Notes: generated from the sequence alone by a model not told the origin. Counted from the first letter of the stretch, positions 1-8,269 are shown. The stretch is DNA of 36,180 nucleotides from Gaiellaceae bacterium (GCA_021323315.1 JAJTCQ010000020.1:1-36180); one strand, 5' to 3'. A program made the numbers and translations.

Positions 1-774
1 AGCGGCGGCCGCCCGGAGCTGCTTGGAGAAGTACGTCAGCGCCGCCTTCGTCTTCGTCTCCTGTCGTCCGTTCAGGCTCACGGCCTTGTCGGAGAGGAAC
101 GACCGCGCCTCGGCAGCGACCTGGAACGCATTCGTGGCAGTGCATTTCGTAGACAGCTCGAGGATCCGGGAGCCGTCCGGATAGAACCAGAGCTCCGCGA
201 CCATCCGCCGTCCGAGCTCCTTCGGCTCGAAGTTCTGTTTCAGGACGAAGATCGGCCCGAGGACGGAGAGCTCGTTCAGGGCGAGCTCACCGGGCGCATG
301 CGCGCTGAAGAACGCGCGTTGCTCCTTCGAGAAGAGCTTCCGAATCGGTACCTCCCCGAGCGCGACCTCGCGTACCGACCGCGCGCTCGCCTTTGCCTTG
401 AGCGTCGCGGAGCACACGTATCCGCCGGGCATCGCGTCGACCTCGACCACGACGTTGGGAGACAGGCGCAGCTCCGCCGGCAGACCGTCCGGCTTGACCG
501 GCCTGAGCTTGACGACCGTATCGCCGGAACGCCCCTGGATCCTTCGCGCGCGAGCGACCACGCCAACGGCGTTCAGGTCGAGCTCTGGCGTGTCGAAAAA
601 GAAGACCTGCCGGACCTGCGCCTCCAGCGGATCGAGGCCGAGGCCCGAGATCGCGGTGCGGTGGTCGGCGGCGGGAACTGTCAGCTTCAGCTCGACGCTG
701 TCTGCCTTCCTCGCCAGCTCCAGAAGGCTGACGAGCTCGTCGTCCGAGAGCCTTCCAGGAGCACTCGTCGCCAT
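1..774 (-). CDS. CYTH-like domain protein (C-terminus cut by window edge)
   Basis: An open frame of 258 codons reads leftward from ATG at 774 and leaves the window without a stop, so the C-terminus is missing. The N-terminal half looks like a CYTH fold (the class IV adenylate cyclase/triphosphatase superfamily): strand VELKLTV at residues 27-33, FFFDTPELDL near 58-67, VARAR near 73-77 and VVKLRPVKPD near 87-96. The hallmark ExExK is imperfect, because Ser26 replaces the first Glu of S-V-E-L-K, so substrate and activity are uncertain. The rest (KLFSKEQRAFF, LGPIFVLKQNFEP, ELWFYPDGSRILELS) is charged and soluble with no membrane segment. It is transcribed divergently from the GST gene, with only 36 bases between start codons and a TACGCT hexamer 6 bases before the ATG. 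Family assignment is by visible motifs only. Confidence 0.7.
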   Translation of the reverse strand, partial: MATSAPGRLSDDELVSLLELARKADSVELKLTVPAADHRTAISGLGLDPLEAQVRQVFFFDTPELDLNAVGVVARARRIQGRSGDTVVKLRPVKPDGLPAELRLSPNVVVEVDAMPGGYVCSATLKAKASARSVREVALGEVPIRKLFSKEQRAFFSAHAPGELALNELSVLGPIFVLKQNFEPKELGRRMVAELWFYPDGSRILELSTKCTATNAFQVAAEARSFLSDKAVSLNGRQETKTKAALTYFSKQLRAAAA

Positions 775-780
775 CACCGG

Positions 781-804
781 AGCGTACTTGCGCCCGACTA
801 GGCT
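781..804. promoter_or_regulatory. Back-to-back -10 elements for the CYTH-like and GST genes
   Basis: On the minus strand TACGCT (781-786) lies 6 bases before the ATG at 774. On the plus strand TAGGCT (799-804) lies 6 bases before the GTG at 811. At this spacing transcription would begin at or next to the start codons, predicting leaderless mRNAs in both directions. No convincing -35 was found for either. Confidence 0.5.
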
Positions 805-810
805 GTCGAC

Positions 811-1410
811 GTGCGGCTCTACAACTCGGCGGTGTCGGGCAATTGCTACAAGGTTCGCCTGCTCCTCGCCCAGCTCGGGCTCGAGTACGAGACGGTGGAG
901 ATGTCGGTCGTCGACCGGTCGAATCGCGCCGAGGTGCTCGGCGAGCTGAACCCGGGCCTGCGCGTGCCGACGCTCGTGCTCGACGACGGCCGGCCGCTCG
1001 CGGAATCGAACGCGATCCTCTGGTACTTCGGCGACGGGACGCAGTACGTCCCCGAGGATGCGTACGAGCGCGCGCAGGTGCTCCAGTGGCAGTTCTTCGA
1101 GCAGTACAGCCACGAGCCCAACATCGCCGTGGCGCGCTTCTGGAAGACGTACTCCGGTCAGCCTGAGACGTTCGGGCGACAACGCGAGCGTCTGCTCGCG
1201 GGCGGGCACGCGGCTCTCGATGCCATGGAGCGGCATCTCGACGGGCGTGCGTTCCTCGTCGCGGAGGAGTACTCGCTCGCCGACATCTCCCTCTACGCGT
1301 ACACGCACGTGGCGCACGAGGGCGACTTCGACCTCGATGCCTATCCCGCCATCCGCACGTGGCTCGAGCGCGTGGCCGCCCAGCCGGGTCACGTCCCGAT
1401 CGACGCGTAG
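811..1410 (+). CDS. Glutathione S-transferase family protein
   Basis: This is a 199-residue protein of normal GST length. The N-terminal thioredoxin-like domain (about residues 1-80) begins RLYNSAVSGNCYKVRLLL, placing Ser/Cys at the usual active-site end of helix 1. It contains the cis-Pro region VPTLVLDDG and the glutathione-contacting ESNAILWYF. The C-terminal helical domain follows (QWQFFEQYSHEPNIAVARF, SLADISLYAY). Such proteins conjugate or reduce substrates with glutathione; many actinobacteria lack glutathione and use other thiols, so the thiol is unknown here. GTG is chosen as start because strand 1 begins immediately and a TAGGCT hexamer sits 6 bases upstream. The stop is 3 bases before gltX, so the two are probably co-transcribed. 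Confidence 0.85.
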   Translation: MRLYNSAVSGNCYKVRLLLAQLGLEYETVEMSVVDRSNRAEVLGELNPGLRVPTLVLDDGRPLAESNAILWYFGDGTQYVPEDAYERAQVLQWQFFEQYSHEPNIAVARFWKTYSGQPETFGRQRERLLAGGHAALDAMERHLDGRAFLVAEEYSLADISLYAYTHVAHEGDFDLDAYPAIRTWLERVAAQPGHVPIDA

Positions 1411-1413
1411 CGC

Positions 1414-2463
1414 GTGCCTGTCCGCGTCCGCTTCGCCCCGAGCCCGACGGGCTCGCTCCACGTCGGCAACGCGCTGACCGCGGTCGCCAACCGCCGGTTC
1501 GCGGACGAGCGCGGCGGCGCCCTCGTGCTGCGCATCGACGACACCGACGCCTCGCGAACCGTCGCCGGCGGGGAGGAGACGATCCTCGGCGATCTCGAGT
1601 GGCTGGGCGTCGGCTTCGACGAAGGGCCCGTACGGCAGAGCGAGCGTCGCGACCTCTACGCGGACGCCGCCGAGCGCGCGCTCGCGGCCGGCGCAGCCGC
1701 GCGCGACGCCGACGGTTCCGTTCGGTTGTCCCAGACGGGAACGACGCTCCTCCGTGAAGACGGTACTGCGACGTATCAGCTCGCGACAGTCGTCGACGAC
1801 CTCGAGCTCGGCGTAACGCACGTGATTCGCGGCAACGACCATCGCCCGAACCTCCCGGTGCAGACCCGCATCGCGACGGCGCTCGGCGCGCACCTTCCCG
1901 TGGTCATCCACCACGGCCTCGTGCTCGGGCCGGACGGGAAGAAGCTGTCGAAGCGGCATGGCCACTCCTCGATCGCCGAGCTGCGGGACGACGGGCTTCC
2001 GGCTGCGGCCGTGCGCGCCTACCTCGACGAGCTCGGTCTGCCCGAGCACGACGTTCAGCTCGATCTCGCGCGGCTCGGGCGGCTCGCCGTCGACGCGATC
2101 GCGGCGATGCCGGATCAGGAGCTCGCCGCGGCCGCCGAGGCGCCCGTCGAGGTGGTGCCGGCTCTGCGGGGTGCGCGTTCGCTCCTCGAGGCGCGCGAGT
2201 ACGCGCGCCTCGTCGTCGCACCCGAGCGTGCGGCGCTGGGCGACGAGGCAGGGCTCACGCTCGAACGCTTCGGCGAACTCCGGCGGCCGGCGCCCGAGTG
2301 GCTCACGTCGGACGAGGCGCGCTCGATCGTCCGCGAGCTGAAGGCGGTTGGCGGCGACCTTCGCGTGCTCAGGCTCGCGCTCACCGGCGCCGAGCGCGGC
2401 CCGGAGCTCGCATCCGTACTCGCCGCGCTCTCGCGCGACGAGGCCCTCGCGCGCACGTCCTGA
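1414..2463 (+). CDS. gltX: Short glutamyl-tRNA synthetase-like protein
   Basis: This class I synthetase would charge tRNA-Glu. The GTG start gives PVRVRFAPSPTGSLHVGN, with the HIGH-type motif HVGN at residues 16-19, then LRIDDTDASR, THVIRGNDHRPN and the KMSKS-type KLSKR at 177-181. At 349 residues it is well short of bacterial GltX (about 470-490). The acceptor-binding/zinc insertion is nearly gone (residues about 93-115 bridge it), the protein has no cysteine at all, and the anticodon-binding part is reduced, though a GltX-like tail LRLALTGAERGPEL remains. GluQ-RS is similarly short but normally lacks any anticodon-binding tail. It could be the genome's only GluRS or a second, specialised one. 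The neighbours cysS, rlmB, yacP and sigH match the order around Bacillus gltX and favour a true synthetase. Confidence 0.8.
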   Translation: MPVRVRFAPSPTGSLHVGNALTAVANRRFADERGGALVLRIDDTDASRTVAGGEETILGDLEWLGVGFDEGPVRQSERRDLYADAAERALAAGAAARDADGSVRLSQTGTTLLREDGTATYQLATVVDDLELGVTHVIRGNDHRPNLPVQTRIATALGAHLPVVIHHGLVLGPDGKKLSKRHGHSSIAELRDDGLPAAAVRAYLDELGLPEHDVQLDLARLGRLAVDAIAAMPDQELAAAAEAPVEVVPALRGARSLLEAREYARLVVAPERAALGDEAGLTLERFGELRRPAPEWLTSDEARSIVRELKAVGGDLRVLRLALTGAERGPELASVLAALSRDEALARTS

Positions 2464-2464
2464 C

Positions 2465-2470
2465 TACGAT
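2465..2470 (+). promoter_or_regulatory. -10 element TACGAT before cysS
   Basis: TACGAT lies just after the gltX stop and 7 bases before the cysS ATG. It implies an extra, leaderless promoter inside the gltX-cysS-rlmB-yacP run. Confidence 0.4.
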
Positions 2471-2477
2471 CGGCGCC

Positions 2478-3758
2478 ATGCGCCTCTACGACACGTTGAC
2501 GCGCACGCAGGTCGAGCTGCCGCCACCGCCCGGCCCGATCGGTACGTACGTCTGCGGTTCGACCGTCTACCAGCGTGTCCATGTAGGCAACTCGCGTCCG
2601 TTCGTGCTCGCCATGTGGCTGCGCAGCTGGCTGCGCGAGAAGGCCTACGACGTCACGCTCGTCCACAACATCACCGACGTGGACGACAAGGTCTACGCGG
2701 AGGCCGCGCGACAGGGAATCGGGAGTCGCGAGCTCTCGGAGCGCGCGACCGCGTGGTTCTTCCAGGACACGGACGACCTCGGGCTGGGCCGGCCCGACAT
2801 CGAGCCTCGAGCGACGGAGACCATCCCGGAGATCGTGGCGTTCATACAGGAGCTCATCGCCCGGGACCTCGCGTACGAGGCGGGCGGCGACGTCTACTTC
2901 AGCGTCGCCCGCTGGCCCGAGTACGGTCGGCTTTCGGGCGCGAAGCTCGACGAGATGGTGGCGCAGGAGGCCAGCGAGCTCAAGCGCGACCAGCGCGACT
3001 TCGCGCTCTGGAAGTCTCAGAAGCCATCCGAGGACGCCGGGTGGGACTCGCCGTGGGGGCGAGGTCGGCCGGGCTGGCACATCGAGTGCTCCGCCATGGC
3101 GGAGAAGTACCTCGGGCCCGAGTTCGAGATCCACGGTGGTGGACTCGATCTCCGCTTCCCGCACCACGAGAACGAGCTCGCACAGTCGAGCGCGCTCGGG
3201 CATCCCTTCGCGCACGTCTGGATGCACAACGGGATGCTCGAGCTCGACGCCGAGAAGATGTCGAAGTCGCTCGGGAACGTCGTGACGTTGCGCAACGTCC
3301 TCGATACGTGGGGGCGCGAGGCGCTACTCGTCTTCCATCTGACAGGCCACTGGAGCAAGCCGGTCGACTTCTCCGACGAGGCGATGGATTCCGCCGCCGC
3401 GCGCGCGGAGGGTTTCCGTGAGGTCTTCCGTGGGCCGAGCGCCGCGGCCCCGGACGATGCCTGGGTCCGATTCTCCGCGGCACTCGACGACGACTTCAAC
3501 ACGCCTGCCGCCCTGGCCGTCATGCACGAGTTGCGCGACCACGACCTCCTGCTCCGCGCCCTCGCGATCTTCGGCCTCGAGTCGCTCGCCGAGCATGAGG
3601 AGGCGCCCGGCGAAGTGGTCGCCCTCGCCGAGCGGCGTATCGAAGCACGGACCGAGCGCGACTTCGACGAGGCCGACCGCCTGCGCGCCGAGATCGAGGA
3701 CGCAGGGTGGGAGGTGCGCGACGAGTCCGGCGGCTTCCGGCTCGTCCGCCGCAGATGA
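2478..3758 (+). CDS. cysS: Cysteinyl-tRNA synthetase
   Basis: CysS activates cysteine and charges tRNA-Cys in the cytoplasm. The 426-residue product has the zinc ligand Cys26 in TYVCGSTVY, the HIGH motif HVGN (35-38), zinc-site residues in WHIECSAM and the HHENE stretch, and KMSKS at 260-264 inside DAEKMSKSLGN. The C-terminal DALR-like helical part is short (FNTPAALAVMHELRD, then a charged tail), making the protein about 35 residues shorter than many homologues. ATG at 2478 is chosen because RLYDTLTRTQVEL is the normal CysS N-terminus; an in-frame extension upstream is a gltX shadow. The stop overlaps the rlmB start (ATGA). The MshC paralogue that makes mycothiol is similar, but the DALR-like tail favours CysS. 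Confidence 0.93.
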   Translation: MRLYDTLTRTQVELPPPPGPIGTYVCGSTVYQRVHVGNSRPFVLAMWLRSWLREKAYDVTLVHNITDVDDKVYAEAARQGIGSRELSERATAWFFQDTDDLGLGRPDIEPRATETIPEIVAFIQELIARDLAYEAGGDVYFSVARWPEYGRLSGAKLDEMVAQEASELKRDQRDFALWKSQKPSEDAGWDSPWGRGRPGWHIECSAMAEKYLGPEFEIHGGGLDLRFPHHENELAQSSALGHPFAHVWMHNGMLELDAEKMSKSLGNVVTLRNVLDTWGREALLVFHLTGHWSKPVDFSDEAMDSAAARAEGFREVFRGPSAAAPDDAWVRFSAALDDDFNTPAALAVMHELRDHDLLLRALAIFGLESLAEHEEAPGEVVALAERRIEARTERDFDEADRLRAEIEDAGWEVRDESGGFRLVRRR

Positions 3759-4474
3759 CTCTCACCCGCGAGCTCGTGTACGGCCGGAATGCGGCACGCG
3801 AGCTGTACCGCGGGCCACGGCGGGTGCTCGAGACGTGGGTGACGGAGCGCGCCGCCGCTCAGATTCCCTGGCTCGACTCGGGCCCGAAGCCGCACGTGAA
3901 GCCCGAGCGCCTGTTGTCCGAGGCGGCGGGAACGCGCGACCACCAGGGCGTAGTGGCGTGGTGCGAGCCCTTCCGGTACGTGGACGCTCACGAGCTTGCG
4001 ACGCGCGAGTCGCCGCTTCTCGTTTGCCTCGACCAGGTCACGGACCCGCGCAACCTCGGTGCCGTCGTGCGGAGCGCCGAGGGCGTCGGAGCAACCGGAG
4101 TCGTCATCCCCGCCCATGGCTCGGTGCGCGTGACGCCTTCCGTGTGCCGCGCTTCTGCCGGCGCGGTCGAGCACGTCCCGATCGCGGTGACGCCCAACCT
4201 CGCCCGCTACCTCGGAGAGGTCAAGCGCGACGACCTCTGGGCGTACGCTGCGGACTCCGAAGGCACCGTCTCGATGTGGGATGCGGATCTGACTGGAGGC
4301 GTTGCGCTCGTCTTCGGCGCCGAGGGGAAGGGCGTGCGCCCCCTCGTGCGCCGAACGTGCGACGCGACGGTGTCGATCCCGCTCGGCGGCAAGGTCGCGT
4401 CTCTCAACGTGTCCGTCGCCGCAGCCGTTCTCCTGTTCGAAGCGCGACGCCAGCGGGAGGCGCGCGATGCCTGA
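3755..4474 (+). CDS. rlmB: 23S rRNA 2'-O-methyltransferase, RlmB/TrmH family (SPOUT)
   Basis: This SAM-dependent SPOUT enzyme methylates ribose 2'-OH on RNA; RlmB acts on 23S rRNA G2251 (E. coli numbering). The 239-residue product has an N-terminal L30e-like substrate domain (LVYGRNAARELYRGPRRV) and the three knotted-domain motifs: DQVTDPRNLGAVVRSAEGVG (motif 1, catalytic Asn and Arg), FGAEGKGVRPLV (motif 2) and IPLGGKVASLNVSVAAAV (motif 3). ATG overlaps the cysS stop by 3 bases, so translation is probably coupled. Its place between cysS and yacP matches Bacillus YacO/RlmB. The exact target nucleotide cannot be fixed from sequence. Confidence 0.9.
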   Translation: MTLTRELVYGRNAARELYRGPRRVLETWVTERAAAQIPWLDSGPKPHVKPERLLSEAAGTRDHQGVVAWCEPFRYVDAHELATRESPLLVCLDQVTDPRNLGAVVRSAEGVGATGVVIPAHGSVRVTPSVCRASAGAVEHVPIAVTPNLARYLGEVKRDDLWAYAADSEGTVSMWDADLTGGVALVFGAEGKGVRPLVRRTCDATVSIPLGGKVASLNVSVAAAVLLFEARRQREARDA

Positions 4475-4910
4475 GCCGACCCTGTACCTCTTCGACGGCT
4501 ACAACCTGCTGAACGCCGGGGAGCTGAAGGATCGCGACGCGCTCGTCGACCTGCTCGCGAGCTTCGTGGCCGGGAAGGGCGCGCGCGGCGTCGTCGTGTT
4601 CGACGGCGTGGGGGAGGAGCGCACAATCGGCTCGCTCGGGGTGCGCTACACGGCCCACGCCGACGACGTGCTCGAGCGCCTCGCGGCCGAGAACCGCGCG
4701 TCGGAACGGGTCTGCGTCGTGTCCTCCGACCACGCCGTGCGCTGGACCTCCGGGCAAGAGGTGCGAAAGCTGGCGTCGCGCGTCTTCCTCGAGGAGCTGG
4801 CGCCGGTCCAGCACGTCGACCACGAGCAGCGCGGCGCGGGCGGCCGGGTCGGAGACCGGCTCGATCCGGACGTCCGCGAGCGGCTCGAGCGCCTGCGCCG
4901 AGGCGAGTAG
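4467..4910 (+). CDS. yacP: NYN-domain ribonuclease-like protein (YacP/Rae1-like)
   Basis: The 147-residue product has a PIN-like NYN fold: FDGYNLLNA near residues 9-17 carries the first acidic residue, VVVFDG the second strand, and YTAHADDVLERLAAENR with VCVVSSDHAVRW the remaining acidic and Ser/Asp positions. The Bacillus homologue (YacP, Rae1) is an endoribonuclease associated with ribosomes. This protein is about 20 residues shorter than Rae1, and its C-terminus is a charged helix. It overlaps the end of rlmB by 8 bases and its stop is directly followed by the stop of the convergent cyclase-REC-LuxR gene. RNase activity is a family inference. Confidence 0.85.
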   Translation: MPEPTLYLFDGYNLLNAGELKDRDALVDLLASFVAGKGARGVVVFDGVGEERTIGSLGVRYTAHADDVLERLAAENRASERVCVVSSDHAVRWTSGQEVRKLASRVFLEELAPVQHVDHEQRGAGGRVGDRLDPDVRERLERLRRGE

Positions 4911-6143
4911 TCAGCCCTGCACGAAGGCGAGCACGGCCAGCACCCGGCGGTGATCCTCCGTGGTCGCCGGGAGGCCGAGCTTCACGAAGATGTTCGTGAC
5001 GTGCTTCTCGATAGCGCGGGGCGTGACGTAGAGCCGGTCGGCAATCGCCTGGTTCGAGCGGCCCTCGGCCATCAGCTCGAGAACCTCTCGCTCGCGGGGC
5101 GTCAGGAGCGCGAGGGGATCGTCCTGCCGCTTGCGCCCGAACAGCTCGGCGACGACAGCCGGATCGAGCACCGAGCCGTGTTCGGCGATCCGGCGCACGG
5201 CGGATGCGAACTCGTCGAGGTCGGCGACGCGATCCTTGAGGAGGTAGCCGATCCCGCGTGTGATCGTCGCGAACAGGCCCATCGCGAACGCAGCCTCGAC
5301 GTATTGCGAGAGGACCAGCACGCCGGTGTCCGGGAAGCGTTGGCGTATCTCCGCCGCGGCCCGCAGGCCTTCGTCCGTGTGGGTCGGGGGCATCCGGATG
5401 TCGACGATCGCCACGTCCGGCCGGTGCATCCCGACGTGGCGGAGGAGGTCGTCAGGCGCCCCCGACTGCGCGACGACGTCGAAGCCCGCGTCGGCCAGGA
5501 GGCGTGCAATCCCCTCGCGCAGCAGCACCGTATCGTCCGCCAGCACGACGCTGATGCCGGCGCCGAGCGTCGAGACGGTGTTTCGAAGCGGTGGGAAGTC
5601 GCGCGGGAGGTCGTCGACGAGTAGCTGGTGGATTCGCTCCGGCCGCGCGAGCCCTTCGAGCCGGAACTCGCCGAGATCGCGGCTGGGGACGCCCTCCAGC
5701 GTGCTCACCAGGTCCCCCGACACGACGATCTGGCCGCCGTGCCCGGCGTTCGCGATGCGCGACGCACGAACGACGTCGACACCGGTGTATCCCTCCTCGC
5801 CCAGGCTCGGCGCGCCCACGTGCAGGCCGATTCGTATGCGTACCGTTGCGTCGCCGGGCCACTCGGCGTCCCGCAGCGCCCGCTGGGCAGCGATCGCGGC
5901 GTTCGCCCCGGCGGCGGGATCGGCGAACGCCGCGACGTACTCGTCCCCGACCGCGTCCGCCTCCGCTCCTCCGTGTGAGGCGACGGCATCCCTGAGCAGG
6001 CTGCGGAGCAGCGCTATCGCCGCGGCGTAGTCGACGCTCGGATTCTGCTGCAGCGCGGTCGACCCCTCGACGTCGGCGAAGAGGAAGGTGACGCGTCCGG
6101 TGGGCAGTGCAGGCACGGTCGGCGAGTGTATTCCGCCCGTCAT
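4911..6143 (-). CDS. Cyclase-like domain fused to a NarL/LuxR-type response regulator
   Basis: The 410-residue product has three parts. Residues about 15-180 are a class III nucleotide-cyclase homology domain (VTFLFADVEGST, metal Asp24; GDEY, metal Asp67). Residues about 197-310 are a receiver domain (LADD at 201-204, phospho-acceptor Asp248 in VAIVDIRMP, conserved Lys in YLLKDRV). Residues about 346-410 are a LuxR HTH (LTPREREVLELMAEGRSNQA). In the cyclase part the purine-specifying Lys is replaced by Asp63 and the transition-state Asn by Val125, with only Arg129 kept, so it is probably a regulatory pseudo-cyclase. ATG at 6143 overlaps the kinase stop (ATGA), so the two are translationally coupled and probably form a cognate pair. 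A longer upstream extension of the frame is a shadow of the kinase gene. Confidence 0.9.
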   Translation of the reverse strand: MTGGIHSPTVPALPTGRVTFLFADVEGSTALQQNPSVDYAAAIALLRSLLRDAVASHGGAEADAVGDEYVAAFADPAAGANAAIAAQRALRDAEWPGDATVRIRIGLHVGAPSLGEEGYTGVDVVRASRIANAGHGGQIVVSGDLVSTLEGVPSRDLGEFRLEGLARPERIHQLLVDDLPRDFPPLRNTVSTLGAGISVVLADDTVLLREGIARLLADAGFDVVAQSGAPDDLLRHVGMHRPDVAIVDIRMPPTHTDEGLRAAAEIRQRFPDTGVLVLSQYVEAAFAMGLFATITRGIGYLLKDRVADLDEFASAVRRIAEHGSVLDPAVVAELFGRKRQDDPLALLTPREREVLELMAEGRSNQAIADRLYVTPRAIEKHVTNIFVKLGLPATTEDHRRVLAVLAFVQG

Positions 6144-8269
6144 TCCGGCAGCGGGAACTCTGCGCGGATCGTAGTTCCTCCGCCTGGGGAGCTGTCGACT
6201 CCGAGCGTTCCCTCGAGCACGGCGACGCGGTCGGCGAGCCCGCGAAGTCCTGAACCCTTGTTCGGGTCGGCGCCGCCGACCCCGTCGTCGGTCACGGTCA
6301 CCACGAGTGAGCCGTCCAACCGGCCGACGCTGACCTGCGCGGACGTCGCGCGCGCGTACTTGGCGATGTTGGTCAGCGACTCTGCGACGACGTAGTAGGC
6401 GGCAGCCTCGACGTCGGCCGAGAGTCGTTCCGAGGGCGCGTCGAGCTCGACGGGGAAGGACGCGCGGGCGGCGAGCGTCTCGAGCGCCGCGCGGAGCCCT
6501 CGATCCGTGAGTACCGCCGGATGGATTCCTCGTGCGAGCTCGCGCAGATCCTCGAGCGCCTGCGCGAGCTCGGTCTGCGCGCCGGTGAGCAGCTGGTGCG
6601 CTGTCTCCGGGTCGGCGTCGAGCCGCGACTCGACGAGGCGCAGCGCGCCCGAGAGTGCGACGAGGCGCTGCTGCGCACCGTCGTGCAGGTTCCGCTCGAG
6701 CGCGCGGCGTGCCGTCTCCTCCGCGCGCACGAGACGCGCGCGCGACGCGCGAAGGTCGTCGTCGGCGCGCTTGCGCTGGGTGATGTCGAGTGCGGTGACG
6801 AGGAACAAGGTCCGCTCGTCGATCCGTGGCAGCCGCGTGCACGTCCACGCCATCGAGAGCCGCCTGCCGGTCTTGGTCAGCCACGTGTTGTCGCGCTCCG
6901 CGGGCGCCTCGCCGGCGGCCACGCCCAGCACCGCCTCGCGCACGTCGTCCGCCTCGGACGGATCGACGAAGGTCTCCCAGAAGACCTGACTTCCGATCTC
7001 TTCCGAGTCGTACTCGAGCGTGCGCTCGAACGCGATGTTCGCGCCGCGGTCGGTCATCACCCCGTCGGCGTCGATCAGGCAAAGGAGGCTCGGCGCGTTG
7101 TTTGCGATCGCGTTGAGAAACGCGCGTTCGCGCTCGTTCTCGACTTCGAGCCGCTTTCGCTCCGTGATGTCCGCTCCGCAGACGAGCACGAGCCGGTCCA
7201 TCCGGCCGGTGACGTCGGCGATCGGTATGGCCGACCACACGAACACGCGCGTGCTTCCGTCCGCCGACCTGAGCTCGGACTCGACCTCTTCGGACCTGGC
7301 GCCTGCCGCTGCCGTCTGGATCGCACGGGCGGCGCGGCCATCCTCTTCCTCGACCACGAGGTCGAGGAACGACCGCCCGACAAGCTGCTCGTCGGGCCAG
7401 TGCACGACCCGGCGAAACGCGTGGTTGGCCCCGACGCTCGGGTCGTCGACGTCCCGGTCGCGGATGGTCCCGTCCCGGCCCAGCGCGACCATGATGCTCG
7501 GCATCGACTCGAAGACCGTCGTCTGGACGTCTCGCTCTCGCTCCAGCTCGAGCTCCCGCTCGCGACGCATTGTGATGTCTGCGCCGCCCGAGACGATCGC
7601 GATCACGTCACCGTTCTCGTCGTGGACGGGAGCCGTGCGCCAGAACACCACGCGGCGCTCGCCTCGCGCGTTCACGAAGACGTTCTCGTACTCGCCGGCC
7701 GGGAACTCCGGCGCGAGAGTGGCGAACCGCTCCACGACCTCAGCGCGCTCGGTCGGGTCGATGAACACGTCCCAGTAGTCGCGGCCGACGACCTCGTCCT
7801 TCTCTGCGTACCCGGCGACGTCGATCGCCGCTGCGTTGAGATTGCGGATCGCGCCGTCGATGTCGACGGTGACGAGCAGGCTCGGAACCGTATTCGTCAC
7901 GGTGTCCCAGAAGGCGACCTCGGCGCGGAGCTTCGCCTGAAGACGATCGTTCCGGAGCGCGAGCCCCACCGCCGCCGTGACCGCGTCGAGGACCTCTGGC
8001 TCACTGTCGAGCGCCGCGTCGTAGTCGATCGCGGCGATGCGCGCGCCGTCGTTTTCGACAAGCTTCACGGAGCGCCCGTCGCTCGCCGAGGGCTCCGCGG
8101 CGGCATGGCCATGGGGGTCGACCCAGCCACCACGCGAGGTCCCCTGGCGCTCGTCGAGCCAGTAGAAGACCGCCAGCCGGTCGTCACCGAGCGCATTCGC
8201 GAGGGCGTCACGCAGCGGTGCCCCGTCCTCGAGCGCGACGATGAGCTCCGAGATCGAGATGCGGTTCAA
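6140..8269 (-). CDS. Multi-PAS sensor histidine kinase (NarL/DesK-type, HisKA_3)
   Basis: The 709-residue product looks soluble, with no membrane segment. After an N-terminal region (1-120) come three PAS/PAC repeats at about 125-240, 255-380 and 385-500, each ending in a PAC-like signature (GGADITMRRERE, CGADITERKRLE, TALDITQRKRAD). The dimerisation domain carries His529 in ERNLHDGAQQRLVALSGAL. The ATPase domain has an N box (ESLTNIAKYA) and glycine motifs (DDGVGGADPNKGSGLRGLADR). The start is TTG within a TTGA overlap with the upstream regulator's stop, supporting coupling. The PAS ligands (haem, flavin, other) cannot be read from sequence. The likely partner is the coupled downstream cyclase-REC-LuxR protein; the upstream single-domain regulator could be a second partner or phosphate sink. 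Confidence 0.92.
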   Translation of the reverse strand: MNRISISELIVALEDGAPLRDALANALGDDRLAVFYWLDERQGTSRGGWVDPHGHAAAEPSASDGRSVKLVENDGARIAAIDYDAALDSEPEVLDAVTAAVGLALRNDRLQAKLRAEVAFWDTVTNTVPSLLVTVDIDGAIRNLNAAAIDVAGYAEKDEVVGRDYWDVFIDPTERAEVVERFATLAPEFPAGEYENVFVNARGERRVVFWRTAPVHDENGDVIAIVSGGADITMRRERELELERERDVQTTVFESMPSIMVALGRDGTIRDRDVDDPSVGANHAFRRVVHWPDEQLVGRSFLDLVVEEEDGRAARAIQTAAAGARSEEVESELRSADGSTRVFVWSAIPIADVTGRMDRLVLVCGADITERKRLEVENERERAFLNAIANNAPSLLCLIDADGVMTDRGANIAFERTLEYDSEEIGSQVFWETFVDPSEADDVREAVLGVAAGEAPAERDNTWLTKTGRRLSMAWTCTRLPRIDERTLFLVTALDITQRKRADDDLRASRARLVRAEETARRALERNLHDGAQQRLVALSGALRLVESRLDADPETAHQLLTGAQTELAQALEDLRELARGIHPAVLTDRGLRAALETLAARASFPVELDAPSERLSADVEAAAYYVVAESLTNIAKYARATSAQVSVGRLDGSLVVTVTDDGVGGADPNKGSGLRGLADRVAVLEGTLGVDSSPGGGTTIRAEFPLPE

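Noticed and set aside
2464-2477. T-box leader before cysS or gltX
   Set aside because: No leader exists: gltX follows the GST stop by 3 bases and cysS follows the gltX stop by 14, with no stem or T-box sequence.
2115-4174. Two long reverse frames (about 370 and 385 codons) opposite gltX, cysS and rlmB
   Set aside because: They are shadows caused by high GC in third codon positions; the forward frames carry full synthetase and methyltransferase motifs.
6144-7238. Long in-frame upstream extension (365 codons) of the cyclase-REC-LuxR gene
   Set aside because: The extension is Arg/Ala-rich and antisense-frame-like, lies wholly within the well-supported kinase gene on the same strand, and the ATG at 6143 in an ATGA overlap begins right before the cyclase domain.
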